Origin: Poecilobothrus nobilitatus
Lineage: Eukaryota; Arthropoda; Insecta; Diptera; Dolichopodidae
NCBI GenBank assembly: GCA_947095535.1
Contig: OX352774.1
Span: 175,706,200-175,770,199 of the forward strand
Direction of reading: 5' to 3'
DNA: 64,000 bases
Shown: in pieces, positions 1-11,045 of the stretch
Layout: each line of letters starts with the position of its first letter
Numbering within the stretch: position 1 is the first letter of the stretch
Notes under the pieces: model-generated
The model's input: the letters and a program-made list of their open reading frames with translations, nothing else
Database searches by the model: none
Told to the model about the DNA's origin: nothing
Made by a program: the position numbers and the translations under genes

Positions 1-475
1 ATGGTAATTCTAAAAGGTCTTTCTTTCCATGTTTCTAACTAATTGATTCTAAAGCGTGCTGGAAACACGAGAGGAGGAAAATTTTGTATTCATATAATGG
101 TAAATTTAAATACAAAATTACAAAATGATATTAATTTATAAAGCTTAAATATATTATCATTTTTGGTGTGTTTAGATTTTAGAACAAAATGTTAAGCAGT
201 ATCTGAAATATATTATACACATTTTAAAATAGTGATTTTTCCATATTTGAGACGATGTAGCTCTGGAATCGTTTGGAACTACATAAAAAAGTTTTTCTAC
301 AACAGTACTTTTTAGTTTTTACAACATTTATTTTTTTAAAAAAGCAATTCATGATTATTAATTTCATTGTTCTATCATAAACGGTTTAGAAGTTTTTTAT
401 ACAAATCAACGAAAGAACAGACAGAGGGATCGAGAAGCTAATAAGAAAATATTTGAAATTTTTTTTTTTTGATAA
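1..475 (-). repeat. Dispersed repeat family R1, copy 1 (truncated by window edge)
   Basis: The stretch matches, in the same order and orientation, the copy at about 21.37-22.65 kb: an AAGCGTGCYGGA segment, a TAATGGTAAATTTAAATA segment, a ...GTAGCTCYGGAAT... segment, and a closing TCATAAACGGTTTAGAAG / ACAGACAGAG / AAGCTAATAAG end. No protein can be read in it. The real start lies before the window. Orientation is given relative to copies that begin with TTAGCACATTT. Confidence 0.6.
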
Positions 476-737
476 ATGTAAACAACAATTAAGTGTTTTG
501 ATCCGATTAAAATTTTCTATCAGATTTTAGAGGTAATTATTCAGTTATAGCAAAATATAAAACGTTGTCTTCTAAAGAAATACAGACTAATAAATTTTCA
601 TTTAAGCTTTTGTTGTTTATAATATTAGGGTTGGGTACGAATGGTCGTATCTTAAAATCTCGTTTTATCAAAAACGCGTTTCTTAAAATCTCCTTTTATG
701 AAAATCTCGTTTCTTAAATTCTCTTTTTTTTTTTTGC

Positions 738-1330
738 TTTTTAGCACATTTCCAAAAAAAATTTGAAAAAAGTTGTCTATTAGTAGATTTCACTGTGTTC
801 GTCCGTCCGTCCGTCTGTCTTCTGTTCACAAAACTTGTACACAGTTAATGATACAGAAAAAAAATATGGATAGGTCTCCAGGGGTAACAAGGCAATAGAC
901 AACTTTGAATCAATAAAGAACTTTTAGAATTAGTATAAGTTTCCTCAGAAAATTTTTTTGTACCACCCCTTAGGTTTAAGACCTATTAGGGTTAAAAAAT
1001 TGAAAATATGTTATTTTTAGACACCTGTAACTTAGGCTTCTGTACAAATTTTTCTTCAAAATCTTTCTTTTCAAAACAAAATTAAAGCTCCAGTAATATA
1101 TTTTTACGTGTATTAACGGTTTTTCTTAGTTATATAAGATTCCGGATTTACAGCCCCTCAAAATTGCAATCCTATTTTCACATTTTTTCTTATATGAAAT
1201 TTTCAAATTTTGGTGCAAGTCACTGAACATTCTGAACAGTTGTTATTATCTTTTGTAAATGTACGCTTTTAAAAACCGTTGGTTTAAATTCTGCCTTGTT
1301 TTATTTTTTTTTATTTGTAGCACATTTTTA
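738..1330 (+). repeat. Dispersed repeat family R1, copy 2 (nested in the 628-1924 element)
   Basis: It starts TTAGCACATTTCC, followed by a GTCCGTCCGTCC microsatellite-like stretch (about 800-820). It then has the family blocks: AGAACTTTTAGAATTAGT, ACACCTGTAACTTAGG and AAACCGTTGGTTTAAA. The same blocks appear in inverted order in the 21.37-22.65 kb copy. It lies wholly inside a TIR element, so it either inserted there or was captured. Confidence 0.65.
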
Positions 1331-1469
1331 AAAAGAAGATATGGATATCATATGTCGGATATTTAAACTCTAAAATATCACTTAATTTTTTTTTTCATAC
1401 ATTTTGCAAGATAACAAGCTAAACAATGCTAAACAATTTATTTATTTTGCAAGCTAAACAATTTATTGA

Positions 1470-1750
1470 ACCCTGTTTTTGAATTCAACTCTAAAATCTC
1501 TCCTAATTCAGAATAATACATATACATACCTATATATAAATATACTGGAAAAGGGGGCAATCCTGATTTTGAACCCAATTCTAAAATCCCTCTTAATTAA
1601 CAAACTCACATATACATATGTATAAATATTCTGAAAAAAGAGAATATTATGATTTCGAATCCAACTCTAAAATCCATTTTTATTCAGAATCTCGCGTATA
1701 CATATATTCTGGAAAAAGCGTAAAACCGTGATTTTGAATAATATTTTAAG
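1470..1750 (+). repeat. Tandem array of a ~85-bp monomer (about 3.5 units)
   Basis: Units begin GATTTTGAAYCCAAYTCTAAAATC-like at about 1476, 1566, 1651 and 1731 (spacing 90, 86, 79). Each contains a CATATACATATATATTCTGGAAAAAG-like block. Similar monomers occur at 7005-7195, in inverted orientation at 3535-3600, as single copies near 24330, and possibly at 27.1-27.3 kb. Confidence 0.65.
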
Positions 1751-1933
1751 ATTCCTCCTATTATTATTCAATAAAAATTACAATTTCTTATTTTTTCTGT
1801 ATTTTGTAAACAAAAAAAAAGATTTACCGAGATTTTGATAAAACAAGATTTTCAAAAACAATATTTTTAGAAAGGAGATTTTAATAAAACGAGTTCTTGA
1901 AATACGAGCATTCGCAGCGCTCCCATAATATTA

Positions 1934-3384
1934 ATGGACCAAAGTAAAATTTTCCAAAGAAAATAACCCTAAACTTTTAAACAACTGAAAATTCTTTTAA
2001 TAATTAAAAAATTTGTCTTTCTTACATATTCGTTTTTAGATGCTGACATTATAGATGATCCTTTATCAACATTATAATAATAACAATTGGCTATACCACC
2101 TCCAAATATTTTATTTTACTTCTTTCTGAATTTCACCAATTTTTACTTCGTTTATATAACTTTTAGAGCTTCTTAATTCTTCAATTTAAATATATAGTCA
2201 AAAAACAAAATTATTTACCGGACTTAATTCTATATATCTGAATTCGGCTGCTTAATTAAAAACGCAATAAGAATTTCATAAGACATTATCAATTAAAATT
2301 TCAATTTCAAATCAGTTGAATTTTCTTAAACTACAAAAAAAAAAAAAAAAATCAATTCAATCTTTAACAAACTACTGATTTTTTGTAATTTTTTTTTGTA
2401 TTTTTTTTTTAATATTTTTTTTTTTATATCATCTCTTGATTGATAGATTATCGTTAATTTATAAGTTCGAATTGCCTTAAGGTATTAACTACTTCAATTT
2501 TTATTTTTTTTGTATAGTTAAAATTAAAGACATTTGACCTCTATTACACTCAATACATCACCGCGTATTATTGTATGTAAATCATGTAAAATTAAGAAAA
2601 AAAAACATAGTTACTCTTTTTTTTTTTTTTTTTTGTTTTCTGCCATTTCATTACTCTTATTATTAATAATATGTATATTGAATTGTATATTGAATTTGTT
2701 CAGATCAGTTAAAAGCGATTTTAAAAAAGTATTAATGACCTGATAATTATTTTTTCAAGCTAATAAAAATTGAGGTTTTTTCCCCTCCCCCCCCCCCGTT
2801 TTCTTGTTAAATTGAAATAATAAAAAAAAAAAAGAGCAGATTTTTTATTATTTCTTATCTGATGTAACAGGTTAACGATTTTTTTTTCTTTTTGCTCATT
2901 GAATGTGGTTGGTTATTATAAAGTACACCATCTCTATTGCAAAAAAAGAAAAAAACAAAGTTAAGTTATAAAAGTTAAGAAAATAATTATGTAATCAGTA
3001 ATTTTACGATACATTAATAAAAGAATATTATTATAAAATAATTATGATAATAAGCTTTAACAAATTGATTCTTTTGAAGTGAACGTTTAATGAAGTAAGT
3101 TTAAATTTAATTTTATTTTTAGGACAAGGAAAATGCTGTTTTTTTTTTATATAATAATAATAATAAGTAATTATTTTTAAAGAGTAATCATTTACCATAT
3201 AATACTTAACACATCAATTACTTTTTTTATGGATACCGTTAATGATTATATCAAGTACAATAATATGTAGATGAAATATAAATTATTGAAAATTTGAACA
3301 TACCACTTCATAGATCTTGAATCTTTATAGATGGACAATTTTATTAAGTTATCATATCAAATGATATTTTTAACAGCCTAACGA
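1934..3384. other. AT-rich intergenic; possible terminal exon near 2040; poly-C tract
   Basis: No gene can be supported. A splice-acceptor-like TTTTTAG at 2032-2039 is followed by a short open frame to a TAA near 2075 that would encode a small acidic C-terminus (ADIIDDPLSTL). This could be a last exon of a gene whose other exons are not recognisable. Otherwise the stretch is A/T homopolymers, plus one striking C run at about 2785-2798. Confidence 0.3.
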
Positions 3385-3652
3385 AATGTTACTTTTATTA
3401 ATTTTCATTTGTAAACTCTCCTTTTTTCAAAAAATTTCTTTTTTAAACCGTAACTCTTTTAATCTCCTTTTTTAAAACCTTTTTTTTTGTTACAAAAACT
3501 CCTTTTTTAGTAGTTCAACTTCCTTTAGAGATGGAAACTTTAGAGCTGGTTATAAAATCAGGGTTATACGCTTTTTCTCTTTGAATATATGAGACTCTGT
3601 ATTAGGACAGATTACATCTTGCAAATATTTTTCTTGGATTTTTTCTGCGTTT

Positions 3653-4560
3653 TTTATACCCTACACCTAAAGTATAGGGTATATTAACTTTGGTTTGGTG
3701 TTTCTAACCACCAAAAGGAAGCGAGTTAGATATGGACATGTATCTGTATGGACATGTATGGACATTTTGAATCAGGATCACCTCCTGAGTCGATTTAGCG
3801 ATGTCCGTCCGTCCGTACGCACGATAACTCAAAAAATAATGATGCTATCTTGATGAAATTTATACTGTAGGTTAACAATGACTAAAGAAAGGCGTGGATT
3901 GGGCGAAATCAGATCATAGGTTCGGGTACCACTCATACAACTCCCACAACCGAATAAGCATATCTTCGAAATTAATAAAGATAGAAACTTAAAATTTTGT
4001 ACGAGGGTGTTGTTTCCTGAATCCTTGATATCCCTAAAATTTGAGATGAATTGGAGTGGTTGTTCGGATACCACCCATACAACTCCCAGAACCGAATAAG
4101 CATATATTCGAAATTAATAAAGATTGAAATTTCAAATTTGGTACGAGGGTGTTGTTTCCTGAATCCCTGATTTGCCTAAAACTTCAGATGAATTGGAATG
4201 GTTGTTCGGGTATCGCCCACACAACTCCCAAAACCGAATAAGCATATCTTCGAAATTAATAAAGATAAAAACTTGAAATTATATAAGAGTGTTCTACCCT
4301 GTTCTGATGATGTCTCTAAAATTTGAGATGGATTAGGATGGTGGTCCGAGTACCTTCACACACTTCCCAAGACCTAACAAGCATATCTTCGAATTTAATA
4401 AAGATAGAAACCTGAAATTTTGTACAAAGGTTGTAAAATAATTATTTATTTTTTTAGCTTATATTAAATACCTAACTAAAATAACTTATGGAACCTAACT
4501 AAAATAACTATGGATTTTTAATTTAATTTGAATTTTTTAAGTGTAGGGTATAAATAAGCC
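3653..4560 (+). mobile_element. Helentron/mini-me-like non-coding element with four 142-bp tandem units
   Basis: It begins TTTTTTATACCCTACACC and ends GTGTAGGGTATAAATA, so its ends are inverted repeats of TATACCCTACAC. Inside are the phrases GATCAGGATCACC-like, GAGTCGATTTAGCGATGTCC and GTCCGTCCGT. This combination recalls the Helitron-derived mini-me/DINE-type repeats of flies, an assignment from memory. The interior has four tandem units with CGAATAAGCATAT landmarks at about 3951, 4093, 4235 and 4374 (period 142, 142, ~140). No real protein is encoded; the open frame across 3829-4074 on the minus strand is incidental. Confidence 0.55.
3885..4440 (+). repeat. 142-bp tandem repeat, four units
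   Basis: Unit landmarks CGAATAAGCATATCTTCGAA and GAGGGTGTTGTTTCCTGAAT recur at 142-bp spacing; the last unit is the most diverged. The units lie inside the TATACCCTACAC-bounded element. Confidence 0.75.
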
Positions 4561-4730
4561 GGTTGCATCGACTTACTGTTACATTTACTTGTTTTTTTCT
4601 ATTCTTTGCTATTTTAATATATGTATTTATGTAGAAGAATAAAACTGATTTTAAAAAAGGAGATTTTGAAAAAAGGAGATTTTTTAAAATACGATTTTGT
4701 AGTATATCCAGCATTTTTAGCTATAAACAA

Positions 4731-6529
4731 CAGCCAATAGCCCTGGCACCTAGTGCTAAAGAAAAAATAATTATAAAATTTTTAAATATACAATTAATAA
4801 AAATAATAATAATAATAATAATTAGCTATAAACAAAATTTTAATGTCATTTACTTCAAAAACTACGCTTGAAAATTTGGTATTTAGTTTAGATCGATATA
4901 AAACCAATATAATTGAAAGATTACTTAATAAATAAAAGAAGAATATATAATTGATCTATAGTTGAAGGAGATTTTCCTAAAAAGATTTTTAAGATTTTTG
5001 AGGTCATTTTTACAGACTGCAGGCATTTGTCAATTTTGGCAATTTTTCTTTTTTTTGGAAAGTAAATATTTTTAATATATTTAATATTAAATAATAAGAT
5101 TACCCTTTTACTGTTTATCAAATACATATTTCAGATACCTATTAATTTAATTTCGTAATTTTGTAATTTTAAACGCTTAGTTATAAAATAAAATTTAATT
5201 AAAATTGTAAAATTTTTATTGATTAATCATAAAACCTTAAAAAAAAACAATACAAACTACCAGATTAATAAAATGATAGTAAATTACCTATTTCAGTAAT
5301 CAAATTGTAATTGTAATTTTAGCAATTAAATAAAAATAAAAAATAAAAATTATTTTTAAATTAGCTTGAATGTTTTTAGTTCATTGAATGTTTTACTGAT
5401 GCAAAAAAAAAAACGACGCGTTTGGAATCATAATTTTAATTTAATTTAAAAAAAAAAAACATTTAAATTAATTATATCTTCAGAGATAAATAAATTTATT
5501 TAATTATTTTAAATTAAATCGTTATATAGATAATATAATAAAACAATTTAAATTATATTACTTTTTTTTATGGAATGTTAAAGGTTTAAATATACGAAAT
5601 GTCTTTTTTAATTTTGAAATGCAATCGGACTTCATTTCCTGGAAAAAAAAATTTCTTTAAATTTAAAAGTAATAATGAACAAATTATTTTTTAATAATTT
5701 CTTCTTTTATTAAAAAATAATTTGTTCATTATTGAAGAAGTTGGAAAGTTGTTACCTAAAAAAAAATTTATTTTTAATACCAAGTATTCTTAACGTATAG
5801 TCCTAAAAGTATGCAAAATTTTGAATTTTTTTTTACCTTCAAATGCAGGTGGAGGGGCTCATTAATCGATACTTTACCAAATATAGTGTAAATATATAAA
5901 AAATTATATAAACAAAATAAATAATGTTAGTGTATAATTTAATAATAGTATTCGACCTGTAATGACCTTAGTAACCGATGGTTTTGTAATATTGCAATAT
6001 CCTATGTGATTTGTAATATTAATATAAATAAATAATGGAATGGAATGGAAGAATACATCGTTCGATGTATGAGTGATTAGTGGTTATATGATGTATTAAC
6101 CGAGAGAGTTTTGGTTAATAACCTGCACAGGAAGTGTTTTTTAGTTGAAAAAAAATTACTAAAAAAACAAGTAATTTTTCTTACTCCGAATGGCAAAAAT
6201 GATCATAGCTACTATTTTAATATAATATTAGTATAATACGGTTTTTACGGTTTTAGTATAATATTGTACTATCACCTATATGTTTTGTAATATTATTAAA
6301 TAAGGTTAATGGTTAAACATATTATGGAACTTGAATTATACATATCGCAAACATTTCTTAACAAATTTTTCTTGTGACCAAATCTATATGCAAATAATTC
6401 AAAATGTAAATAAAATAAATATTACATTATTATATGCAGAGTGTCCTAAAAATTGTAAAAATCCAACAAGGATATTAATTTAAAAATTTTATTTCAGTTT
6501 TAAATTTTCCAAGTTCTGAATTTTAATTT
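4731..6529. other. AT-rich intergenic with a perfect 27-bp hairpin
   Basis: No gene is recognised. Notable contents are a fragment resembling the GGAGATTTT subterminal repeats at about 4964-5000 and a perfect inverted repeat (5671-5697 with 5707-5733). A weakly repetitive ATGGAATGGAA stretch lies near 6040. Confidence 0.4.
5671..5733. repeat. Perfect 27-bp inverted repeat with 9-nt loop
   Basis: The left arm 5671-5697 (AATAATGAACAAATTATTTT...) is exactly complementary to the right arm 5707-5733. The loop is TTTCTTCTT. It could be a palindromic transposon relic or a small hairpin transcript; nothing nearby decides. Confidence 0.7.
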
Positions 6530-6538
6530 GTATATTAT

Positions 6539-7603
6539 GGCAGGGGGAAATAAAGCCTAGAGCAATAAGACCTAATAGGCCATATTTCACAATTGAGTTG
6601 AGAAATAAGGCCTAATTCGTAAAATTTCGCGGTAGGTCTTATTTCTCATTTCAAAGAGAATTAAAGTCTATAGGCCTTATTTCACTTTGAAATATTATAT
6701 TATTCTAATTACAAATTTGTAGCCGACTGTAAAATCCGAATATTTTTAACAGGTTTCAAACAATTTCCTATATTCTGGTCAGCCCTGTGGCCTTCGAAGG
6801 AATTGTAACTGCTGCCTCTGCTACCGCGCCCACGCACAACAACGGCCCTTATTCGTTCAAAACAATTTTTTTTTGTTTTTCAACGAATGTCTAAATTTTC
6901 ACAAAATTTATTATTATATTTCACAAAGAACACTAAGAATTTATTACTTTTGTATTGAAAGATTTTTTTCCCCCCATGATTTCAAATTCTTTGTAATTAA
7001 GAGAAATTTTAGAGTTGGCTTCAAAATCAGAGTTATTAGCTTTTTCCAAATTATTTATAAATATTCTAGAAAAAGCTGTAATTTTGATTTTGTAACCAAC
7101 TATAAAATTCGTTCTGTTTTAGAGTCCCGCATACTTACATATATTCATATTTCGGAAAAAGAAGCAATCCAGATTTTGTAACCAACTTTAATAACTGAAC
7201 TAAGTTCGACAAAATTATTACATTAAAAAATGAAATAAGTTTGAATGTTGAATTTAAACGAAATTTTTTAATTTTTAATTTGTCGAACTTATTTCATTAC
7301 AAAGAAACACTGACTGACGAACTTATGGAGTGAAATGTGCCAAAAAAAACAGAAAACATTTTATTACTTAAATAAGCTGAAATATGGGAATTAAATTATG
7401 AAAAAAAAATATTATTATTGGAATAATAAATTACAATTAGGCTTTAATTCCATTATTTTGAAAAAATAATTAGGGCTTATTTCACTTTGGAATAAGAAAT
7501 AAAGCCTAATACGCGTAATTTTTCGATTTAGGGGTTATTTCTCATTCCAAACTGAAATAAGGCCTACTAGGCTTTATTGCCCTAGACCTTATTTTCCCCC
7601 GCC
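6539..7603. mobile_element. Non-autonomous TIR element with 9-bp target duplication (Mutator-like?)
   Basis: GTATATTAT occurs at 6530-6538 and again at 7604-7612. The left end starts GGCAGGGGGAAATAAAGCCT; the right end, read on the other strand, starts GGCGGGGGAAAATAAGGTCT. Both TIRs run for more than 100 bp with repeated AATAAGGCCTAAT-like palindromic motifs. The interior has a GC-richer patch (about 6780-6850), ~85-bp monomers (one inverted near 7005-7050, one forward 7080-7195) and an inner inverted repeat AAGTTCGACAAAATT / AATTTGTCGAACTTA (about 7202-7290). No transposase is present. The Mutator-like class is inferred from duplication length and TIR style. Confidence 0.75.
7005..7195. repeat. 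~85-bp monomers shared with the 628-1924 element
   Basis: GATTTTGTAACCAACTATAA, CCCGCATACTTACATATATTC and CGGAAAAAGAAGCAATCC match the monomer of the array at 1470-1750. A reverse-oriented monomer precedes it (AGAGTTGGCTTCAAAATCAG). Confidence 0.6.
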
Positions 7604-7612
7604 GTATATTAT

Positions 7613-10203
7613 ATACATAAATGAACTAATGGGATTTGAGCTAGTAGTTAAAAAGTTTAAATTTTAATATTGTTGTAAAATAAATAATCGCTACAATTTC
7701 ATGAATAACTTCTTATATAAAAAAAGAAATTATAACAAAAAAAAAAGAAAAATTATACCAAATATCAAGAAATCATTAATATTTGTATTAAAAATTGATT
7801 ACAATGTTTCTCAATAAATCTTATAACTTTCTATTTCAGTTTTACTATTAGTATATATATATATTTAAAATTATTATAAATTTAATTATCATAATTACTT
7901 AAATTACATCCATTTAATCAAATAAAAGAATTAATAATACATAATTATATAAATAATTTTTTTTATAACATAACAAAAATTAAATATCGCTCAATTTTAA
8001 GATCACATTATAGTGAAAAAAAAGAAAACAGTTTTTCCCACAATATAATCAAGTTCATTTTTAACAATTTTCCTCTTTTTTTTTTTTTTTTTACAAGAAA
8101 TAAATAATAAAATTTTAATTAAAATTCAAAACTTAAATCCTTAGACAAGTCAACCAATAACAAATAATTGTAAATAATTTAAGTCAAGTTTAATTTTATT
8201 AAATTTTAATTAAAATAGATTTAAACCGATTCATTAACTTTGAAGTATACACAAGTACACAACAGACAAAAAATTGTTGTTAATTAAAAAAAATAAATAA
8301 ACATTGGAATGTATCTGTCTCATTTCTTTCATTTTTAATTACATTTTTTTTTTTTTTGTTTTCTGAATAATTTTTCATTATTTTTAGTTTTTTTTTGTTT
8401 TTAATGAATTTTTATGTTCAACAATCTAATAAAACATGAAATTAAACATTTCTATCGGGTGACAGGAAAATTTACAGACATATTCCTATTTTATTTAAGA
8501 TTTAAAAATAAACCTCATGTTTTGTCTTGTTTTTTTTTTTTTTAAATTTTGTTTTTATTTTATTTCTTTTTTTTTAAATTAAATAAAAACTTCATGAAAA
8601 TTGTTTTACATAATAGTATATAAGTACTTAAATAATAAAATATTTTAAAATTTTATTAAATAATAGTGAATAATATATTTTTATATATATATACATATGT
8701 ATGTTAAAATAAGCATATTATTTATATATAAACCTTAGTAAATATTATGTACCTACATAATATATTAACCCAACAGTCAACACAATACACATAACACAAC
8801 AACAAAATATAAATTATAGAAAGAAACTGTTAAATTGTACCTCGTACTAATAAAATGTGACATTTAGTTTTTTTCTTTTCTATTAATAATGTGAACGTGT
8901 GCTGAATATTCTATGGGTATACGTATACGTATATATGTATACATATTACATATGTACATTTTTGCATATAGATTTTATATCAAATATTATATTATATTAT
9001 ATGAATATTAAGAATTAAAAGGGAAATGTATTTTTTTGGTTTTTTTGATATTTTATGCTATAGGCATACAAAAAAAAACAAAAAAAAAAAAACATTTAAA
9101 TTAATGTTGACATTTTTAGGCACCCCATTAAAAATATGTATGTATGTATCTATATGTAAAATATGTTACTTTGATGCTGTCACCAAAAATTTAATTTGTT
9201 AGATATAAATATTTAATTAGATTTATATATTATAATGATTACGTTTGATTATATTCGAATTTAGGGTAATCCACCGCATCACTCAGTCAATATGTATTGT
9301 AGTGTATCCAGAGATTCCAAAACTGATTATAAAAAAACAGTAATTTTAATCTATACTATTTCCAGATTCAGATCCAGAAATTATGGCATAAACGAAATTT
9401 AAAAGATTGACAGAAAGAAAGCATTAAAGAAGGCTTTCATTTAAAATAATATCATCACAGAAGTAATCATGAATTATATAAAAACTGCATGTAACAACAC
9501 ACAAAAAGTGATAAAAAATAATAATCTAATAGAAAAATTACAAATCTTCAAAAATTAAAAAAATGTTTCTAATTAGTTTGTATAAATAAATATAATTAAA
9601 AAAAAAACCAAAAAAAAAATAGCCTTAATTAGACACTATATATTTATTATGCTTATACTTACTAAATAGTAATTTTAAAGTTTGAACCCAATTTTAGTTA
9701 CAATATTAGTTCTCGTAATTATGATATTTTTTTAGATTTTCAAAATTTAACCCTAAATCTAATTTTTAATCTTTTCTATGGTTTTTCGAATGATTTTAGT
9801 TAGTTAGTTTTTTTTTCTATATTTATTTTTAAATTTAAATGGTGTTAACTAAAATTGTATAATGAAAAAAGTTATATTTTTGCTAAATTTTATACTGGAT
9901 CACCCCATAGTACCGTTGCATGCTATATTTTACCAAAGATAACATTTACAAAAAAACAAAAAATCAAAAATTGGCCAAATAAAAAAATAGATACCTACAC
10001 ATAAAATTAAAACATAAATTACAGGTGCGTCTATTATAAATTAGAACAGTTTTTCCAGTTTGTCAATTTTTTCAGGTCGATATTTTTTTTTTTAATTGAA
10101 TTTTAAAATTAACGTTTACTTATTTTTTTGTTGTTAGTTTTTGATTTTTCGTTGTTTTTTTTTTCCATTATTTTTCAATTTAATTTATCAAAATTCGTAT
10201 ATG
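7613..10203. other. AT-rich intergenic, no gene seen
   Basis: This stretch holds poly-A/T tracts and TATG/TACA microsatellites (for example about 8920-8960 and 9130-9155). No coding exon, RNA gene or transposase could be supported. Confidence 0.5.
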
Positions 10204-10205
10204 TA

Positions 10206-11043
10206 ACGGGTGTTTTTTTTCAGAATGATAGAACTTTAAATTGAAATAAAACACATTTAAATTGAAGTTGGCTTCATTTTTATTTGATTTCAGTAAGTAA
10301 TAAGCATTGACAAATTATCATGGAAAGACTCACGCCGTAACAACGTTTACAAATTGTTAAAATTTATTTTTAAAATCAGTGTTCTATTCGCCAAATCTAT
10401 AGAGTACTTCTTGAAATTTATGGTTTAGATAATCGTCCATCACAGCATATTATTCATCGAACTTTCGATAGATTTCGGACAGTATTTCCTCTACTCGATG
10501 CAACAACAACAACAAGACAAAGAACTGTACGTACAGAAGAAAATATCGGTGCTGTAAGAGCTAGTGTTTATGAAGATCCAAATTTGTCTATTCGTCAACG
10601 TTCACAACAAGTTGAACTGTGTGCAACGATCTGTAATGATGTGTGTAAAGATCTTGGTCTACACCCATCAAGATTCCACTGGTTCAAGAACTAAAGCCAG
10701 GTGATTATAATAAGCGTCGTTTATTTGCTGATTCGGCCCTCGAACGCCTCTGGATTATTTTCTTTCGGGTTATGTGAAGTCATTGGTTTATGCTGATAAA
10801 CCAGAAACAATAGACGCTTTGGAAGCCAACATAACCCGTAATATTGATGAAATAAGGCCTGAATTACTCGTAAAAGTGGCTAAAAAATTGATCTGATCGA
10901 ATGCGGTTCCTCAGCACAAGTCGTGGTGGACATATGCCGGAAATTATTTTTAAAATCTAAATGTTATAAAATTATCATCCAAATAAAAAAAGATGTGATT
11001 TATTTCAATTTAAAGTTCTTTCATTCTAAAAAAAAACACCCGT
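10206..11043 (+). mobile_element. Internally deleted Tc1/mariner element
   Basis: TIRs of about 50 bp start ACGGGTGTTTTTTTT at 10206; the right end is its inverse, ending ...AAAAACACCCGT at 11043. Both are flanked by TA (10204-10205 and 11044-11045), the expected mariner target duplication. It encloses the broken transposase at 10320-10960. The length of 838 bp is well short of an autonomous element. Confidence 0.85.
10320..10960 (+). pseudogene. mariner-type transposase with catalytic core deleted
   Basis: The frame opens MERLTP then stops at codon 7 (TAA where CAA is expected), and continues QRLQIVKIYFQNQCSIRQIY, a DUF4817-type N-terminal helix-turn-helix. It runs through a second DNA-binding region to RRLFADSALERL at about 10745. 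It then jumps by a frameshifted deletion into the C-terminal part of the same family (LDYFLSGYVKSLVYADKP, ending SRGGHMPEIIFKI before TAA at 10958-10960, itself frameshifted). The segment that should hold the first two catalytic aspartates is missing; the third (LDYF) remains. The deletion junction has CCTC microhomology. It cannot make an active enzyme. Family assignment is by motif memory; the exact mariner subfamily is unknown. Confidence 0.8.
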
Positions 11044-11045
11044 TA

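Larger units (their letters stand above)
628..1924. mobile_element. Non-autonomous TIR element with 9-bp target duplication (Mutator-like?)
   Basis: The 9-bp ATAATATTA occurs exactly at 619-627 and again at 1925-1933. Between the two copies the ends are inverted repeats: the left begins GGGTTGGGTACGAATG and the right, read on the other strand, begins GGGAGCGCTGCGAATG; both continue TCGTAT...CTCGTTTTAT...AAAATCTCC. A 9-bp duplication with long imperfect TIRs is typical of Mutator-like elements, so that class is an inference. There is no transposase ORF. The interior carries a nested copy of repeat family R1 (about 738-1330) and a tandem array of a ~85-bp monomer (about 1470-1750). Confidence 0.7.
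3385..4730. mobile_element. Composite TIR element with ATCTCCTTTTTT subterminal repeats
   Basis: The left flank (about 3415-3520) carries repeated CTCCTTTTTT and AATCTCCTTTTTT motifs. The right flank (about 4640-4720) carries their reverse complements (AAAAAAGGAGATTTTGAAA twice, then AAAATACGATTTTG). The TCGTATTTT...AATCTCC series is also found in the TIR of the 628-1924 element, so the two look related. Exact ends and a target duplication could not be fixed. It encloses one inverted ~85-bp monomer (3535-3600) and the 3653-4560 repeat. Confidence 0.45.

Noticed and set aside
2466..2480. GTTCGAATTGCC, T-loop-like
   Set aside because: No acceptor stem or anticodon arm around it; not a tRNA.
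3829..4074. 81-codon minus-strand open frame
   Set aside because: Lies wholly in the 142-bp tandem repeat element and repeats with it.
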